A stretch of DNA of 64,000 nucleotides from Akanthomyces muscarius (lineage: Eukaryota > Ascomycota > Sordariomycetes > Hypocreales > Cordycipitaceae), in assembly GCF_028009165.1 (NCBI RefSeq), contig NC_079243.1, forward strand, positions 5,070,025 through 5,134,024. Direction: 5' to 3'. The translations under genes were made by a program, and so were the position numbers. This document shows, piece after piece, positions 12,918 to 22,829 of the stretch (positions are counted from its first letter, which is position 1; every line of letters starts with the position of its first letter). The notes under the pieces are model-generated. The model did not search any database, had not been told where the DNA came from, and saw only the letters and a list, made by a program, of their open reading frames with translations.

Positions 12918-15751
12918 CTACCAACTTCCTGCAGGTGGCCCGATAAACGTGCCATCTGTAGGGGGGATCCTGGTCCGTGCCATTCTTGTCGCGTCAATGG
13001 TCTCGTCAACGACAGTGACTCCCCACCAAGATGGAAAAGACTTGGCCGACAGTCCAAGGCCCAAGGCAAACAATACGATGCAGATTGCATTGCCGACGTC
13101 GAGGGCACCAGCCAGGACGTAGGTGTAGCGGGACCACCAGCCCTTGTACTTTCTCATGATGTAGATGTTGAACAGGCAACCGACAACAAGCCAGTTGGAC
13201 AGGTTCCAGAGCGTAGCAGGAGGAATCATACCACCAATGCTGAAGATCGCAGGGAAGTAGACGTAGCGCTGGTAGTATGCGTTAGCTCATGCTGGGTGAT
13301 TTCAAAGTTGTTCGCGGGGAACTTACGGCGATGCTGCGCGGGTATCTTCTGGCAATAAGCCAGTGGGCGACTGTGCAGACAAATCCAACCAGCCAGAACC
13401 AGTTAATCCATGAGAACAGAGCTCCGGGACCAAACATTCGCTTGGGACCAACAACTCCCCAGATAACACTGGCGTTGTAGAAAGTACGAGCACCCGGACA
13501 GGTGAAACCTTGCTTTTGATCATCGGAGCAGAACTCGGGGATGTTGCCCAGAAGGAAATTGAAAGTTGCGACTTGGACAAGCGACAGCCAAACAACAGCG
13601 AAGAACTGGGCACGGAACATGGATCTGGGAGGGATTTTCATCTGGAGCAAGTTAGTGGGCTATTTCAACGCAGAAACATTCACATGGGGGAGTGGAGCTC
13701 CTACATAGTGTCCGACCTTCATATCCGAGACAAAGGTGAGGCCGTTGGCCATGAGCATGTAACCCCAGCTCTTGAACAGCATCATCGCAACAGGTCTGCC
13801 AGGTAGCATGTATCCGACAATGAACTCGGTGATGATGTTGAGGCCGGTTTGCTGACTAGTGATGGCTTGGATAATTCCTAGTGTCATGTGTCAGCCATAT
13901 ATCAACATGGTCAATAGTTCAAAGTGCTACTTACCGACGGGGAGGATCATGACGACACCCATGATGACACAGAGGATGAAGCCCCACCATGTCAGTTTGG
14001 TGTCCCAAGTAAGAGAAGCGGCCAAGGCGAAGGCAAAGGAAACGACAAAGACAGACAAGAACCACTACGTTGCACCGTTAGCTGTTGACCTGCAGGTTTG
14101 ATGGTGCTTGTGGTGTTTACCCATTCAGGGGCCTCAGGATACTTTCTCATGAGCTTCAAATGAACGTCGGGCTCTTCATACTTGGCATTCCTGGTACGGC
14201 GCCAGATGTCCTTTCCGTAGAAGAGAGCAACGTGTACAACGGTAGACATGAGTGCAGCGAAGCCCAAGGCATATGCCATCGTGAATACTGGGCCAATCAA
14301 AAGAGGCGAGTATGCCTCGTATGCCTCGACATTCAAGGTGAGGTCCTTGTTCAGAATCCTCGACGTGTTGTATACTAAGCCAAAGTGGTCAAAGTTCTTG
14401 TTTGCGCTCAACGGGAGATAGCGATAGAACTCTGCACCTCCAAATGCCACGGCGTATCCGCAGACCAGGATGACGAGCGCACCAAAGAGGGAGTTCCACA
14501 AGGCAAAGGAAGGGAACTGCAGAGGATTACCAAAGAAGCCTGCAACGCCACTCCAATCCAGAGTTCCTGGAATGAAGCCGAGGCCGTTCCTTCCACCAAA
14601 GACCTGGCCGAGTCACATCAGCAATTTGGACTCGTGTATGAGACTTGGGACGTCAGTCTTACCTGGTTGACTGCAACATTGTTGGGGGCAATCCACGTGG
14701 GGAACAGTCCAAGCATTCCGACGAACGGGGCAATGGTGTTAGGAATCCAAGACCAAAGGAAGGTGCCGCCGGCAACGATCATAAAGAACTTGTATCGACC
14801 CATCGTCCAGCCGTGGACAGGATCTACGGAACCTCTGGAGTGCAGACCGTCCATGACGGAGCAAGTGATGAGAGTCGCAGGCCACTGTGAATAGAGTAAG
14901 CAGGAACTCAGGCTTGTCGTTTGTGCCGACAGACTGGCCTCAAATTTGGCGACCAAAATTGCGGTGGAAGTGGGCTACTTACAACCATGGCAGCGGGCCA
15001 AATCAAGAAGCGGCGCATGACACCGGCAAGTCCGAAACCCATGGCCTGGGTTGACATGATCAAGAGGATTTGGAAGCCCCATCCCCAAGCCTGACCGTAG
15101 AAAATTTGCTGTGCAATCAAAATGGAAATGGCGTAGCTGATTGTCGTTCCCGCAGCAGCCATCATGGTGATGAGCGTGTGCTCCTTCTTGTTGAAAGGGC
15201 CGGGGTTAAGCTGAGCTCCAAAAATCCTGGCGTTGGGCATGAACTTTGCCCAAGCAGTGCCGAGAGGGTATGCGATGAGCTGGACGACAGGACTGGTGAT
15301 GGAAACTTGGAGGTAGTGCTCATAGAGGAGAACGTTCATGGCGCCAACGATTGTACAGATGAGAAAGCCAATGGACCAGGCGCGAATGGTGTCGACATAC
15401 TGGCTCGCGTCGTCGGTCGGTTTGACCTTGATGCGAGTTAGCTCTTGCGTCGATGCGCAAGCGGTCACGGAAAGCACTTACCGAGGAGCGGACTTCCAAG
15501 TACGGCGAATCTTCCTCAAGAATGGATACCTCGACGGCGGCCTCCTTTTCAGGGTCTCCAGAGGCAATGGCGCTGTCGACAGCATCAATCTTCTCGTGGT
15601 CCATGAAGGGATCCCATCGATGCTGATCCTTCATGCGTCGAAGGTGGAAATCAGCACGTGAGACATCTTCGCCATGGCTCTCGGTGCGTTCGACACTGGT
15701 AGCGACTTCAGAGACGGTGCTCTTGTTTCTGAATCTGCTGGCGAAGCCCAT
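12918..15751 (-). CDS. OPT-family oligopeptide transporter (8 exons, 795 aa)
   Basis: Exons read on the minus strand are 15482-15751, 14983-15426, 14663-14884, 14121-14603, 13935-14064, 13705-13877, 13327-13641 and 12918-13268. All seven introns (55-98 bp) have GT/AG ends, several have CTAAC or CTGAC branch sites, and the joined frame is open for 795 codons, the usual OPT length. Recognisable family segments are a hydrophilic N-terminus ending SPYLEVRSS, NPGPFNKKEHTLI, the Trp/Pro-rich FLWSWIPNTIAPFVG, RKYPEAPEW, GLNIITEFIVGYMLPGRP and GHYMKIPPRSMF. The rest consists of multiple hydrophobic spans. OPT proteins import small peptides or related compounds across the plasma membrane by proton symport. 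The start was chosen as the first Met (MGFASRF) in the exon 1 frame that follows the TATA-like box. The substrate is unknown. Confidence 0.92.
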
Positions 15752-15860
15752 TGTTTCGGGCGTGTGCGCAATCACACCTTGTCGTGGATAACAAAAAAAA
15801 AATGAAAGTCACAGACAAGAGTATGAGGCTCAGGCAGAAGCTGGGGTGGTGGGAGAGAGC

Positions 15861-15867
15861 ATTTATA
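15861..15867 (-). promoter_or_regulatory. TATA-like box of the OPT transporter
   Basis: TATAAAT on the minus strand lies about 110 bp upstream of the OPT start codon. A CT-rich stretch and an A/T run occur between them, a common fungal core-promoter arrangement. Confidence 0.45.
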
Positions 15868-15869
15868 CA

Positions 15870-17100
15870 GACTTTTGATAGACTGTAGAATGGAACTCTT
15901 GACAACGCTGTCGTCGCCTCGGTGCCGAAGCCCCTGCTGTGCTTCTATGGGGAAAAGTTACTTTCCTGGGGGCAAAAGTTCCCCTTCTCCCACAATCCTG
16001 CAAGCCACTTTGCCGCCGTTCAAGCTAAGTGACAAAAAGAGTCCCCGTCAGCTACAGCCCTCTTTTAGAAAGTTCCAAAGGTTGTCCAACTTATTTTACC
16101 CAGGCGGCATATCTGATTGGCCGCCTGCCAGTCTTGTCCTCGGGAACTTTTGGCTGCTCCTTCTTGAATGGGAGTGGCAAGATGGGGCGCCAAGGAGCTA
16201 CCAAGGGGGCAGGCGACCGGACTGAGCTATTACAAAGTTCGAGAACGCCCGCGCTCAGTCCGCCCGCAATTTGTGTAAAAGTACCGAGTTAGTGGGAGCC
16301 CACGAACATGGACAAAATAGCTAGGCAAAGGACGATATTCATCTGAAAGCTAGTATTCTTCGCAAATACGCTCTCACCAGTCAAGTCAGGAAAACTGTAG
16401 GAGCCATGGTGCTCAATTTGTGGGGGTTAAGTTAAACGCAGATAGACCCCAAAACGCGCCTACGCTGGGGTACAAGGGGGGCCCTAAAGCAAAAAGCCGA
16501 GTGAGGCTGAAAATCATTTTCTGGAGTCACATGGTTCTCCGCACAATGGCTATCATCATGCATTGTTGGAGGAGAGGAGCCATAGATAACTAGATGGTAG
16601 CGGTCTCAGGCAGTAAGACTAGTTGGCGCCAGAGATCATCAACAAACTATCGCAGGATGGACGCTAGTGACGCCACTCAACCAAAAGTTCCCGACTAGCT
16701 CGACTAAGCCTGAACAACGTGCGATTGTAGGGATTAACCATAAAATTAAGCTCACAAGAGATGGGAATCACCAGTTCGTCGGCCACACAATGCAGGTTTC
16801 AGATGTGAGACTGTGGTTTATTGCTGTACAATCCCTGATAGGTAAGCTAAGTTGGGGATATTCACGCTATAGGATAGGAGAGTGTAGAGATGGTAAGACT
16901 ACCAAGATAATGTGACTATTTCGGCGTTTACTTCCTATGTAGATAGTGCTAACGTTAGTACGTAGCTTAAAGAAAGACTGCTAAATGTGAGGGTACTTTT
17001 GCTGCTCTTTACCTTTCCTAAAAAAGAACCTAGCCGAGTATTAGGCCTATTAGAGCGAATAAGCCGAGTCTAAGAAGTAAAAGCTAAGGTGGGCACTAAG
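15870..17100. other. Long intergenic stretch, no supported gene
   Basis: The first few hundred bases probably form the OPT promoter. The open frames are short (at most 116 codons) and overlap, with no recognisable domain. I see nothing else that can be named. Confidence 0.5.
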
Positions 17101-17114
17101 AGATAAAGCAAAAT

Positions 17115-17670
17115 GTGGAGGACAAGCTTAAATACAGTCGTCCCGTGCAGCACGGCAAAGTTGATAGTGTTAGTAATCTATACGGACTAACTCATTCTCC
17201 TAGGCGGACTGATCACGTGAATGGCTGCAACAAGTTCTATAAGGTCGTCTCGGGCGATAGCTGCTACAACATTGCGCAAGCCGCGGGGACTGTTGAGATA
17301 GATCACAGGTTGCTGGGAGAGCATAGGAAGAAAGTGTCAATTATATTGTTGTATCGACTGACTGGGCCTGTAGGCAACTGTACGGAGAGATATAGTAGGC
17401 TACGGAGGAACGTTTTTCCGGTGCTGTTAGGACCTGTTAACAGGGATCAACCTAGGTGACTTATACTCGTGGAATCCCGCCGTCAATAATAACTGCACCG
17501 GCATGCAGGCTTACGTTTACGTGTGCGTCGGCGTTAGTACCGCCGTCTTAATGATGCCTATTACGACTACCACCATATCGTCGGGCTCGGGCCAGGCCAC
17601 GCCGACACCCACCAAATCGCCATGCATTAGCGCTCGGAATCACCTGCAGGCACTATAGACCGCCCGATCA
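17115..17670 (+). pseudogene. LysM-domain gene split by a short insertion
   Basis: The first half of a LysM module (CNKFYKVVSGDSCYNIAQAAG) is encoded up to 17289. The second half (LYSWNPAVNNNCTGMQ, then YVYVCVG) resumes at 17447. Between them is a 153-bp insertion flanked by GGGA on both sides. Removing the insertion and one GGGA joins the halves in frame with AAG-INLGD at the seam. LysM modules bind chitin or related glycans and occur in secreted fungal effectors and hydrolases. Downstream, a Ser/Thr/Pro/Gly linker (SSGSGQATPTPTKSPC) typical of LysM proteins leads to a TAG near 17655. No upstream signal peptide was found. As it stands it cannot make a normal LysM protein unless the insert is spliced out. 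Confidence 0.75.
17290..17442 (+). mobile_element. 153-bp insertion in the LysM gene (MITE-like)
   Basis: It begins CTGTTGAGATAG and ends CCTGTTAACA, with GGGA as a putative 4-bp target duplication (17286-17289 and 17443-17446). Its first 60 bases recur inverted at 17765-17834. It has no coding capacity. It lacks consensus intron ends at the inferred junctions, so I prefer a transposed element. Confidence 0.6.
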
Positions 17671-17764
17671 AAAGCCCCTAGCGAGGGTGTGCTGAACGCG
17701 ACTTCTAGGCGCAAAAATACGATAGCCCCGTAGCAACGTCCGTGGCGGAGGCCGAAGCACATGT

Positions 17765-17834
17765 TGTTAATATCATAACATAATTGAATATATCTTCTCA
17801 TGCTCTCCTAGCAACCTGTGATCTATCTCAACAG
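17765..17834 (-). mobile_element. Second, shorter copy of the LysM-insert sequence, inverted
   Basis: Read on the minus strand it begins CTGTTGAGATAGATCACAGG, as does the insert at 17290 (one G/A difference over the first 35 bases), and ends TTAACA after only 70 bp. I see no clear target duplication. Either it is an internally deleted relative, or the two together are the arms of a 545-bp inverted-repeat structure. Confidence 0.5.
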
Positions 17835-18001
17835 AAAGCGGTTCAGAAGTTGGTTGATTATAGGGTTCAGCCTTCAGAACTTGATGCAGATGGATGCTCG
17901 GCTCCATCGCTGTCCAAGACCCGGCCGTGGAGTGGTGCTGAGTCGGAAATAATAAACTCATCATAAATATCTAGCAAAGTAGGTGAAGAACGAGGTTTCG
18001 C

Positions 18002-18166
18002 CTACAACTGAGCCAGAGCCTGCGCAGGACCTTTCTCATCGTAATCGGCTCTGGAAATCCACATGCCCGGAGTGTTCGCGGAAGCCATCATGGACCCGCC
18101 GCGCCAGGCGAAATTCTTACACTCGGGAGGCACTTGCACCTTGGGTTTCATGGCCGGAGGAGCAAG
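18002..18166 (-). pseudogene. Actin-like C-terminal fragment
   Basis: The minus-strand frame matches the conserved end of actin. It has PPEC-K in place of PPERK, then W-R-GGSMMAS in place of WIGGSILAS, then MWISRADYDEKGP in place of MWISKQEYDESGP. Only about 50 residues are present, with no start or upstream actin core. It is fused in an open frame to unrelated sequence (LYIKAEAALAPPA). It could derive from actin or an actin-related protein. It is a gene relic, not an expressed actin. Confidence 0.65.
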
Positions 18167-18226
18167 TGCGGCTTCAGCCTTTATATAAAGGTAGGAGGTA
18201 TACAATACGCCGGCGTATGGAGGTAA

Positions 18227-18880
18227 GAGATGTGCAATATGCCTTCGTATGGAGCAATGCGAGGGCGCATGCGAGAGTATCAACCGCGGTAATGGCATTT
18301 TCACATGCAATGACGTCTATGGGCCCCGCATCATTTCTACAGCGCTTGATTCCCTTGGCGAGGATGGGAGTAATAAATGAACTTGAGAATAGTAGGCCCG
18401 ACAGAGCAAGTGCCATCGTCAGCGATTGCGATCTCCCTGATTAGGTCCACCTCGTGCGTCTAAGAGTTAATAACGGCATGGTTTGTGACGATGTTCTTAG
18501 CGGTGCCTTCTGAGTCGACCTCGATGACTTTGTATGAGGTCGAAGCCTTGATTCTGTCAACGAGAGCGTCAACAATATCAGCGAAGAAAACCTCATAGCC
18601 ATAATCGTGAAGGAAACAGGCAGAATAGCAACGGCCTTAATATATCAGTACATACTATTAAGACACTCAATAACATTGAAATATGCCCCCTGTTCCTTAT
18701 TGAGCTACAGAATGATAGCCACTTGCATAGTGGACGCTACATTAAGACCAGCGAGGGAATTAGACTGCGGCTACTGCATGATTGAACTAAGGAGAGTCAG
18801 CATAGCAACGGGGTGCAGTTCTGCACCAGAGAGAGCGGCGTACCGATATTGCCGGCGATAAAAGGAACGGCCTCTTTCAT
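18227..18880 (-). pseudogene. Mannitol-1-phosphate 5-dehydrogenase remnant
   Basis: The minus strand carries pieces in the order of the fungal enzyme. MKEAVPF-AGNIG (near 18845-18880) is the N-terminal nucleotide-binding motif. FLHDYGYEVFFADIVDALVD, then SYKVIEVDSEGTAKNIVTNH, follow at about 18610-18470. An in-frame TAG comes after VINS, then THEVDLIREIAIADDGTCSVGP, a frameshift, and ITPILAKGIKR with PIDVIACENAI down to about 18260. About 230 bp of unrelated DNA separates the first two pieces. The intact enzyme interconverts mannitol-1-phosphate and fructose-6-phosphate with NAD(H). The stop, frameshift and insertion make this a clear pseudogene. The actin-like fragment lies just beyond its broken 3' end. 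Confidence 0.8.
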
Positions 18881-19304
18881 TGCGATTGTGGTGTCCTTTG
18901 AGTGATGTGGTATTTTGGATATAATCGGGCTAGATTGAAACCCGATGAAAAAAGTTTGAGAGGATGTTACTCGGAGAGGGGAATGGGGTCTTGGTTAAAA
19001 ACATCACAGATGTACAATCAAGGCAAAGAGCTGGGATAAACATGTGGAAAAACAGGCCGTGACAGAACTTAAATAAACCAAGAGGGTAGAGAGCCTAGGT
19101 ATAATAGATGTCATGCTGCAAGACTTAATATTCACTAACATTTCCGAGCCGAACAAGTTTATTTGTAGTTCTTCCACCAGACGACAACAATCTGGTCGCA
19201 ACGCTAGCGTGTCCCTATAGGTTTGGAGTGTCGCCGAACGTGAACGACTCACCAAACCTTTGCAGCATTAGCAACAAATACCACCTACCAGCGATGGAGG
19301 TAAC
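18881..19304. other. Intergenic region
   Basis: This lies between the dehydrogenase relic and the 3' end of the aldo/keto reductase. No domain-bearing frame is seen on either strand. Confidence 0.5.
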
Positions 19305-20330
19305 TTACATGGCAGGATAGCGATCTCCTAGTATTTCTGTATTCTTGATGGCGTCGCGGATTTCCCGGTTTTCTGCATCGGAAACGATGATGCTCTGCGA
19401 CTTGAAGTTCTCCTCTAGGTATTGAGTGCCTCTTGTTCCAGGAATTGGAATAAAGTCATCGCCCTGGGCCAGGATCCATGCTAGAGTCAGTTGTGCTGCG
19501 GTGCACTGTTTCTTGGCAGCGATTTGTTTGATCTTTCCAACCAGTTCCAGGATGCCGGGGAAGTTGTCCTTAGAGAACTTTGGCGCGGCGGACAAGAAAG
19601 GATCAGCAGCGACATCCTCCCAAGACTTGATGCCAGTCAATAAGCCACGTCCCATTGGACTGTAGGCTACAATGGCGATATTAAGCTCTCGGCAAGCCTG
19701 AAGAAGTCCAACCTTGGGGTCTTCAATATCAAGAGCGAACGGGCTGAATTCAATCTGCAAGGCAGTAATGGGATGAACAGCATGTGCGCGTCGCAATGTG
19801 GCGGCGGAGACCTCGCTCAAGCCAAGATACTTAATCTTGCCTTGGCTACTCATCCTGTTAGTGGTTGTAGGACATGCAATAAAAAGAACGGCTCACTTTT
19901 TTAGCTCCACCATTGCTTCGACGGTATTTTCGATGGGTGTCTTGCCGTCTACGCGATGGCAGTAGTAGAGGTCGATTACATCGGTCTGGAGACGTTTGAG
20001 ACTCGTCTCGCAGGCTTTCTTAACGTACTCCGGACTGGAATCTAGAGTCACGCCAGAAGAGCCGATTTGAATACCGAACTTTGTGGCCAAGAAGATGTCG
20101 TTTCTCTTCCCAGACTTAGCGAACCATTTGCCGATTACTTCTTCGCTGTCGGCGTAGATGTCTGCCGTATCCCAAAAGGTTTGGCCGATTTCATGGGCTC
20201 GGTTGAGAAGAACGAAGCGTTCTTCGACAGATCCAGCAGGCCCGTACGTACCGCCAATGCTCATGGCACCAAAGCCAACAGCATTGACTGTAGGCCCGTT
20301 GTGACCGAGTGTTCGAGATGTAGAAGACAT
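19305..20330 (-). CDS. Aldo/keto reductase
   Basis: Two exons (19897-20330 and 19305-19854) are joined across a 42-bp intron with a GTGAGC donor and CTAAC directly before the acceptor. They give 327 aa, a normal length for the family. The catalytic tetrad is visible as D54 (WDTAD), Y59 (IYADSE), K84 (ATKFG) and H125 (YYCHR). The second exon carries [22 protein letters not shown] and the C-terminal NADP-binding segment [15 protein letters not shown]. It is probably a cytosolic NADPH-dependent reductase of carbonyl substrates, similar to the YakC/AKR13 type; the natural substrate is unknown. The gene is divergent from the Zn2Cys6 regulator, 660 bp away, which may control it. A slightly later acceptor is possible and would drop the residues MSSQ. 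Confidence 0.9.
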
Positions 20331-20420
20331 GGGTAAAGTCGTTAATGAATTGGACTTGATTGGAAGATGAATAATTGTATTGCTGGGAGTTAATCGAGCC
20401 TAGAATGGCGGGATACGTAC

Positions 20421-20428
20421 CTATATAT
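20421..20428 (-). promoter_or_regulatory. TATA-like box of the aldo/keto reductase
   Basis: A TATATAT run lies about 90 bp upstream of the reductase start on the minus strand, in the shared divergent promoter. Confidence 0.4.
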
Positions 20429-20430
20429 AA

Positions 20431-20993
20431 TATTTTCAGACGCAAATCATATAGACAGCGCCACGTACGGTCATGCTTTGTAAAAAGAGTGGACGCAGGC
20501 TCGCAGCTTTTTCAACAAGACTGCATAATGACCTTCAGCGGCCAATCAAAGTGCATGGTTCCCGAAAGGCCCAGGAACCGGGATCTCGACTCATCCTAAT
20601 TGCACGCATCAGGTAAGCATCACGATGGATATGATTCGTCGCAGAAATCTGCAGTCACTGTAGGAAATGACATAACAACAAGGACCGGGCATACTGAATT
20701 GTGCATGAATTAATCACCCGTTTGGAAGACTTGGGAGAGCACGGCTTCAATGGGATGTCAGAAATCTACTGTCCAATAAGACGTCACACTTCCCGACGCC
20801 CCCATCCTAATGTCCGCAAAATCCGTCCCGCCTTCCAGGCGTCAACTAGTAGGATGGATCCCGGTCATATCCGCTCATCATCTGCGCTGGAACCTGGCAG
20901 GTTGTCTTTTAACGAGCTACTGCAAAGCCCATTCTATCAGTGCGTATAGCATCTCCTAGGATTACGCAGTTGATGTCTATTACCGAATAAACA
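20431..20993. other. Divergent intergenic region
   Basis: This lies between the reductase (minus) and the Zn2Cys6 regulator (plus). It probably contains both promoters. I see no convincing operator repeat such as a CGG-Nx-CCG pair. Confidence 0.45.
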
Positions 20994-22724
20994 ATGACGC
21001 AAGTTCCCAAACGGGCACACGTCAAGTCTGGTTGCCGAACCTGCAAGTGAGTCCACTAGCTCACCTACCCTACAAGCCCCCTCACTCACCGAGTATTCAG
21101 AACCCGACGCGTAAAATGTGACGAAGCTCGTCCCGCCTGTTTGAAATGCACCAAGACGGGACGTGTATGTGAAGGTTACGGTATATGGGGAGGTGGTTCC
21201 GCTCAAGGGCCGGCTTACGAGACTGATTTAACCAGTTTTGCTCGCGTCAGTGCACTTCGCCAATACAACCTCAATATAATGACTCCACAGAGATCTTTAC
21301 ATCAGAGGCAAGCATTCGAGTTCTTCTGCCAGAGTCAATCTCTCAAAATCTCCGGCATGTTCAAATCGGATTTCTGGGACCACCTCCTGATTCAAGTCAG
21401 TGCCACCGAATCCCTTGTCTTCTTTGCTTTAGCTGCAGTTGGATCAGCCCACAGAGCACATATCACCCGAAGGCTTTCCTATGCCGAGTCAAAGGAAACT
21501 CTTGCAAAGTCATACGAGAGTTTGGCATTGACTGAGTACAATAAAGCCGTCAAAGAGATGAGCCAAATCGTTGTGAAAGAGGACGATTCATCCCTAAGGA
21601 TCACAATCATTGCATGTCTTCTTTTTATTTGCGTGGAGATGATGCTTGGTCGGCATCAGGTGATGAAAAGTCATTTCCGATATGGAAGCACACTCCTTCA
21701 CAAGATACAAAGTGGTGATCAGGACCCGATTGATCGTCATATCGTCGATGCATTTGGCAAGATGACAATGCATCTCGCACTTCTTGGGCAGACATCGCAG
21801 AGTCTTGTTGCCTTTCGTCATGGACCCACCTACGATATGGATGTGCCATGCGATGACTGCTTCGATACACCGCGAATTGCCAGTCAGTCACTTGACGAGC
21901 TTCTCCAGGCCATCTTTGAGCTCATGGCACAGGCCGATGATCTCGATCCATTCAAGACTATATCTCATGAGCTCGTCAGTCAACAAAGCACATTGAGGGC
22001 ACGCTTGGCTTCTTGAAAAAATGCTGTTCAAACAGCAATAAAGACAACTTTCGCCACAGCGTCACTCTTGGAACAACTGGCTGTACGACTCTTACTGAAC
22101 TATCATAGCATGGCCGTCATTTTGCTTGGTACATGCTTGTCTCAAAAGCGAGAAGTTGCATATGATGCGCTTACTCCGAACTTTGCTTCAATCCTCTCGC
22201 AAAACCAAAATATCTTCCGAGTCATTGACCATCAGAGGTCGTTAGAAGATGGCATCAAGCTCTGCAGTGTTGATGAAGTATTCACCGTAGAAAAGGGAGG
22301 GTTTCCTTCCTTGTACTTTACTGCTCTGAAATGTCGTGTGCCCGAGATTCGGCGCAAGGCCATTCGGATGTTACCTAGCATTACACACACTGAAGGCCTG
22401 GCCAACGGCTTGATCTTGAGCCAGATCGCCCATAGGATCTTCATTCTCGAGGATCCCCAAGGCGCAGCAAAGATGATGGACGACTTTACCACGCTTGAAT
22501 CTGAAGGCTGCCCTGAAGAGCTTGTGCCAGAAGAAGCCAGATTTCATCAGGTAACTGCGACCCTTTTTTTAGAAGGAAATGCTAGACGAGCGGATCTCGC
22601 TTGCAGCAGGTACAAGCACACTCGAAACGAGACAACTACATGGGAAACCTCTTATCACCACGTGCACTTGCCACGAGGGCAGAACACTGGACTGGCGAAT
22701 CATACTTCACAGACAATACGCTGA
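20994..22724 (+). pseudogene. Zn2Cys6 fungal-type transcription factor with in-frame TGA
   Basis: Exon 1 (20994-21046) and exon 2 (from 21101) are joined across a 54-bp intron (GTGAGT...CAG). The joined frame gives a complete Zn2Cys6 cluster of form CxxCx6Cx6CxxCx6C (GCRTCK, KCDEARPACLKC, GRVC). The body that follows (ALAAVGSAHRA, then RITIIACLLFICVEMMLG) is typical of the poorly conserved middle domain of these regulators. At 22014-22016 a TGA interrupts the frame after 322 codons. The same frame then continues with good coding character (LLEQLAVRLLLNYHSMAVIL) to 22724. A TGG-to-TGA change would explain this. The extreme C-terminus also looks degraded: coding resemblance shifts frame near 22600. 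It is either a recent pseudogene or a truncated regulator. Confidence 0.8.
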
Positions 22725-22829
22725 AATTTGCCCATTATTGGACGCAAACAGATGCATGCGCAGCTGAACTCTTGCTCTTAATGGAGCGTCGAATGACGCC
22801 TTGCTGGCCTACTAACCCAGTCCAGCACA

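Noticed and set aside
17290..17442. LysM insert as a normal intron
   Set aside because: The frame-restoring boundaries are C...A with a GGGA duplication, not GT...AG. RNA could still overturn this.
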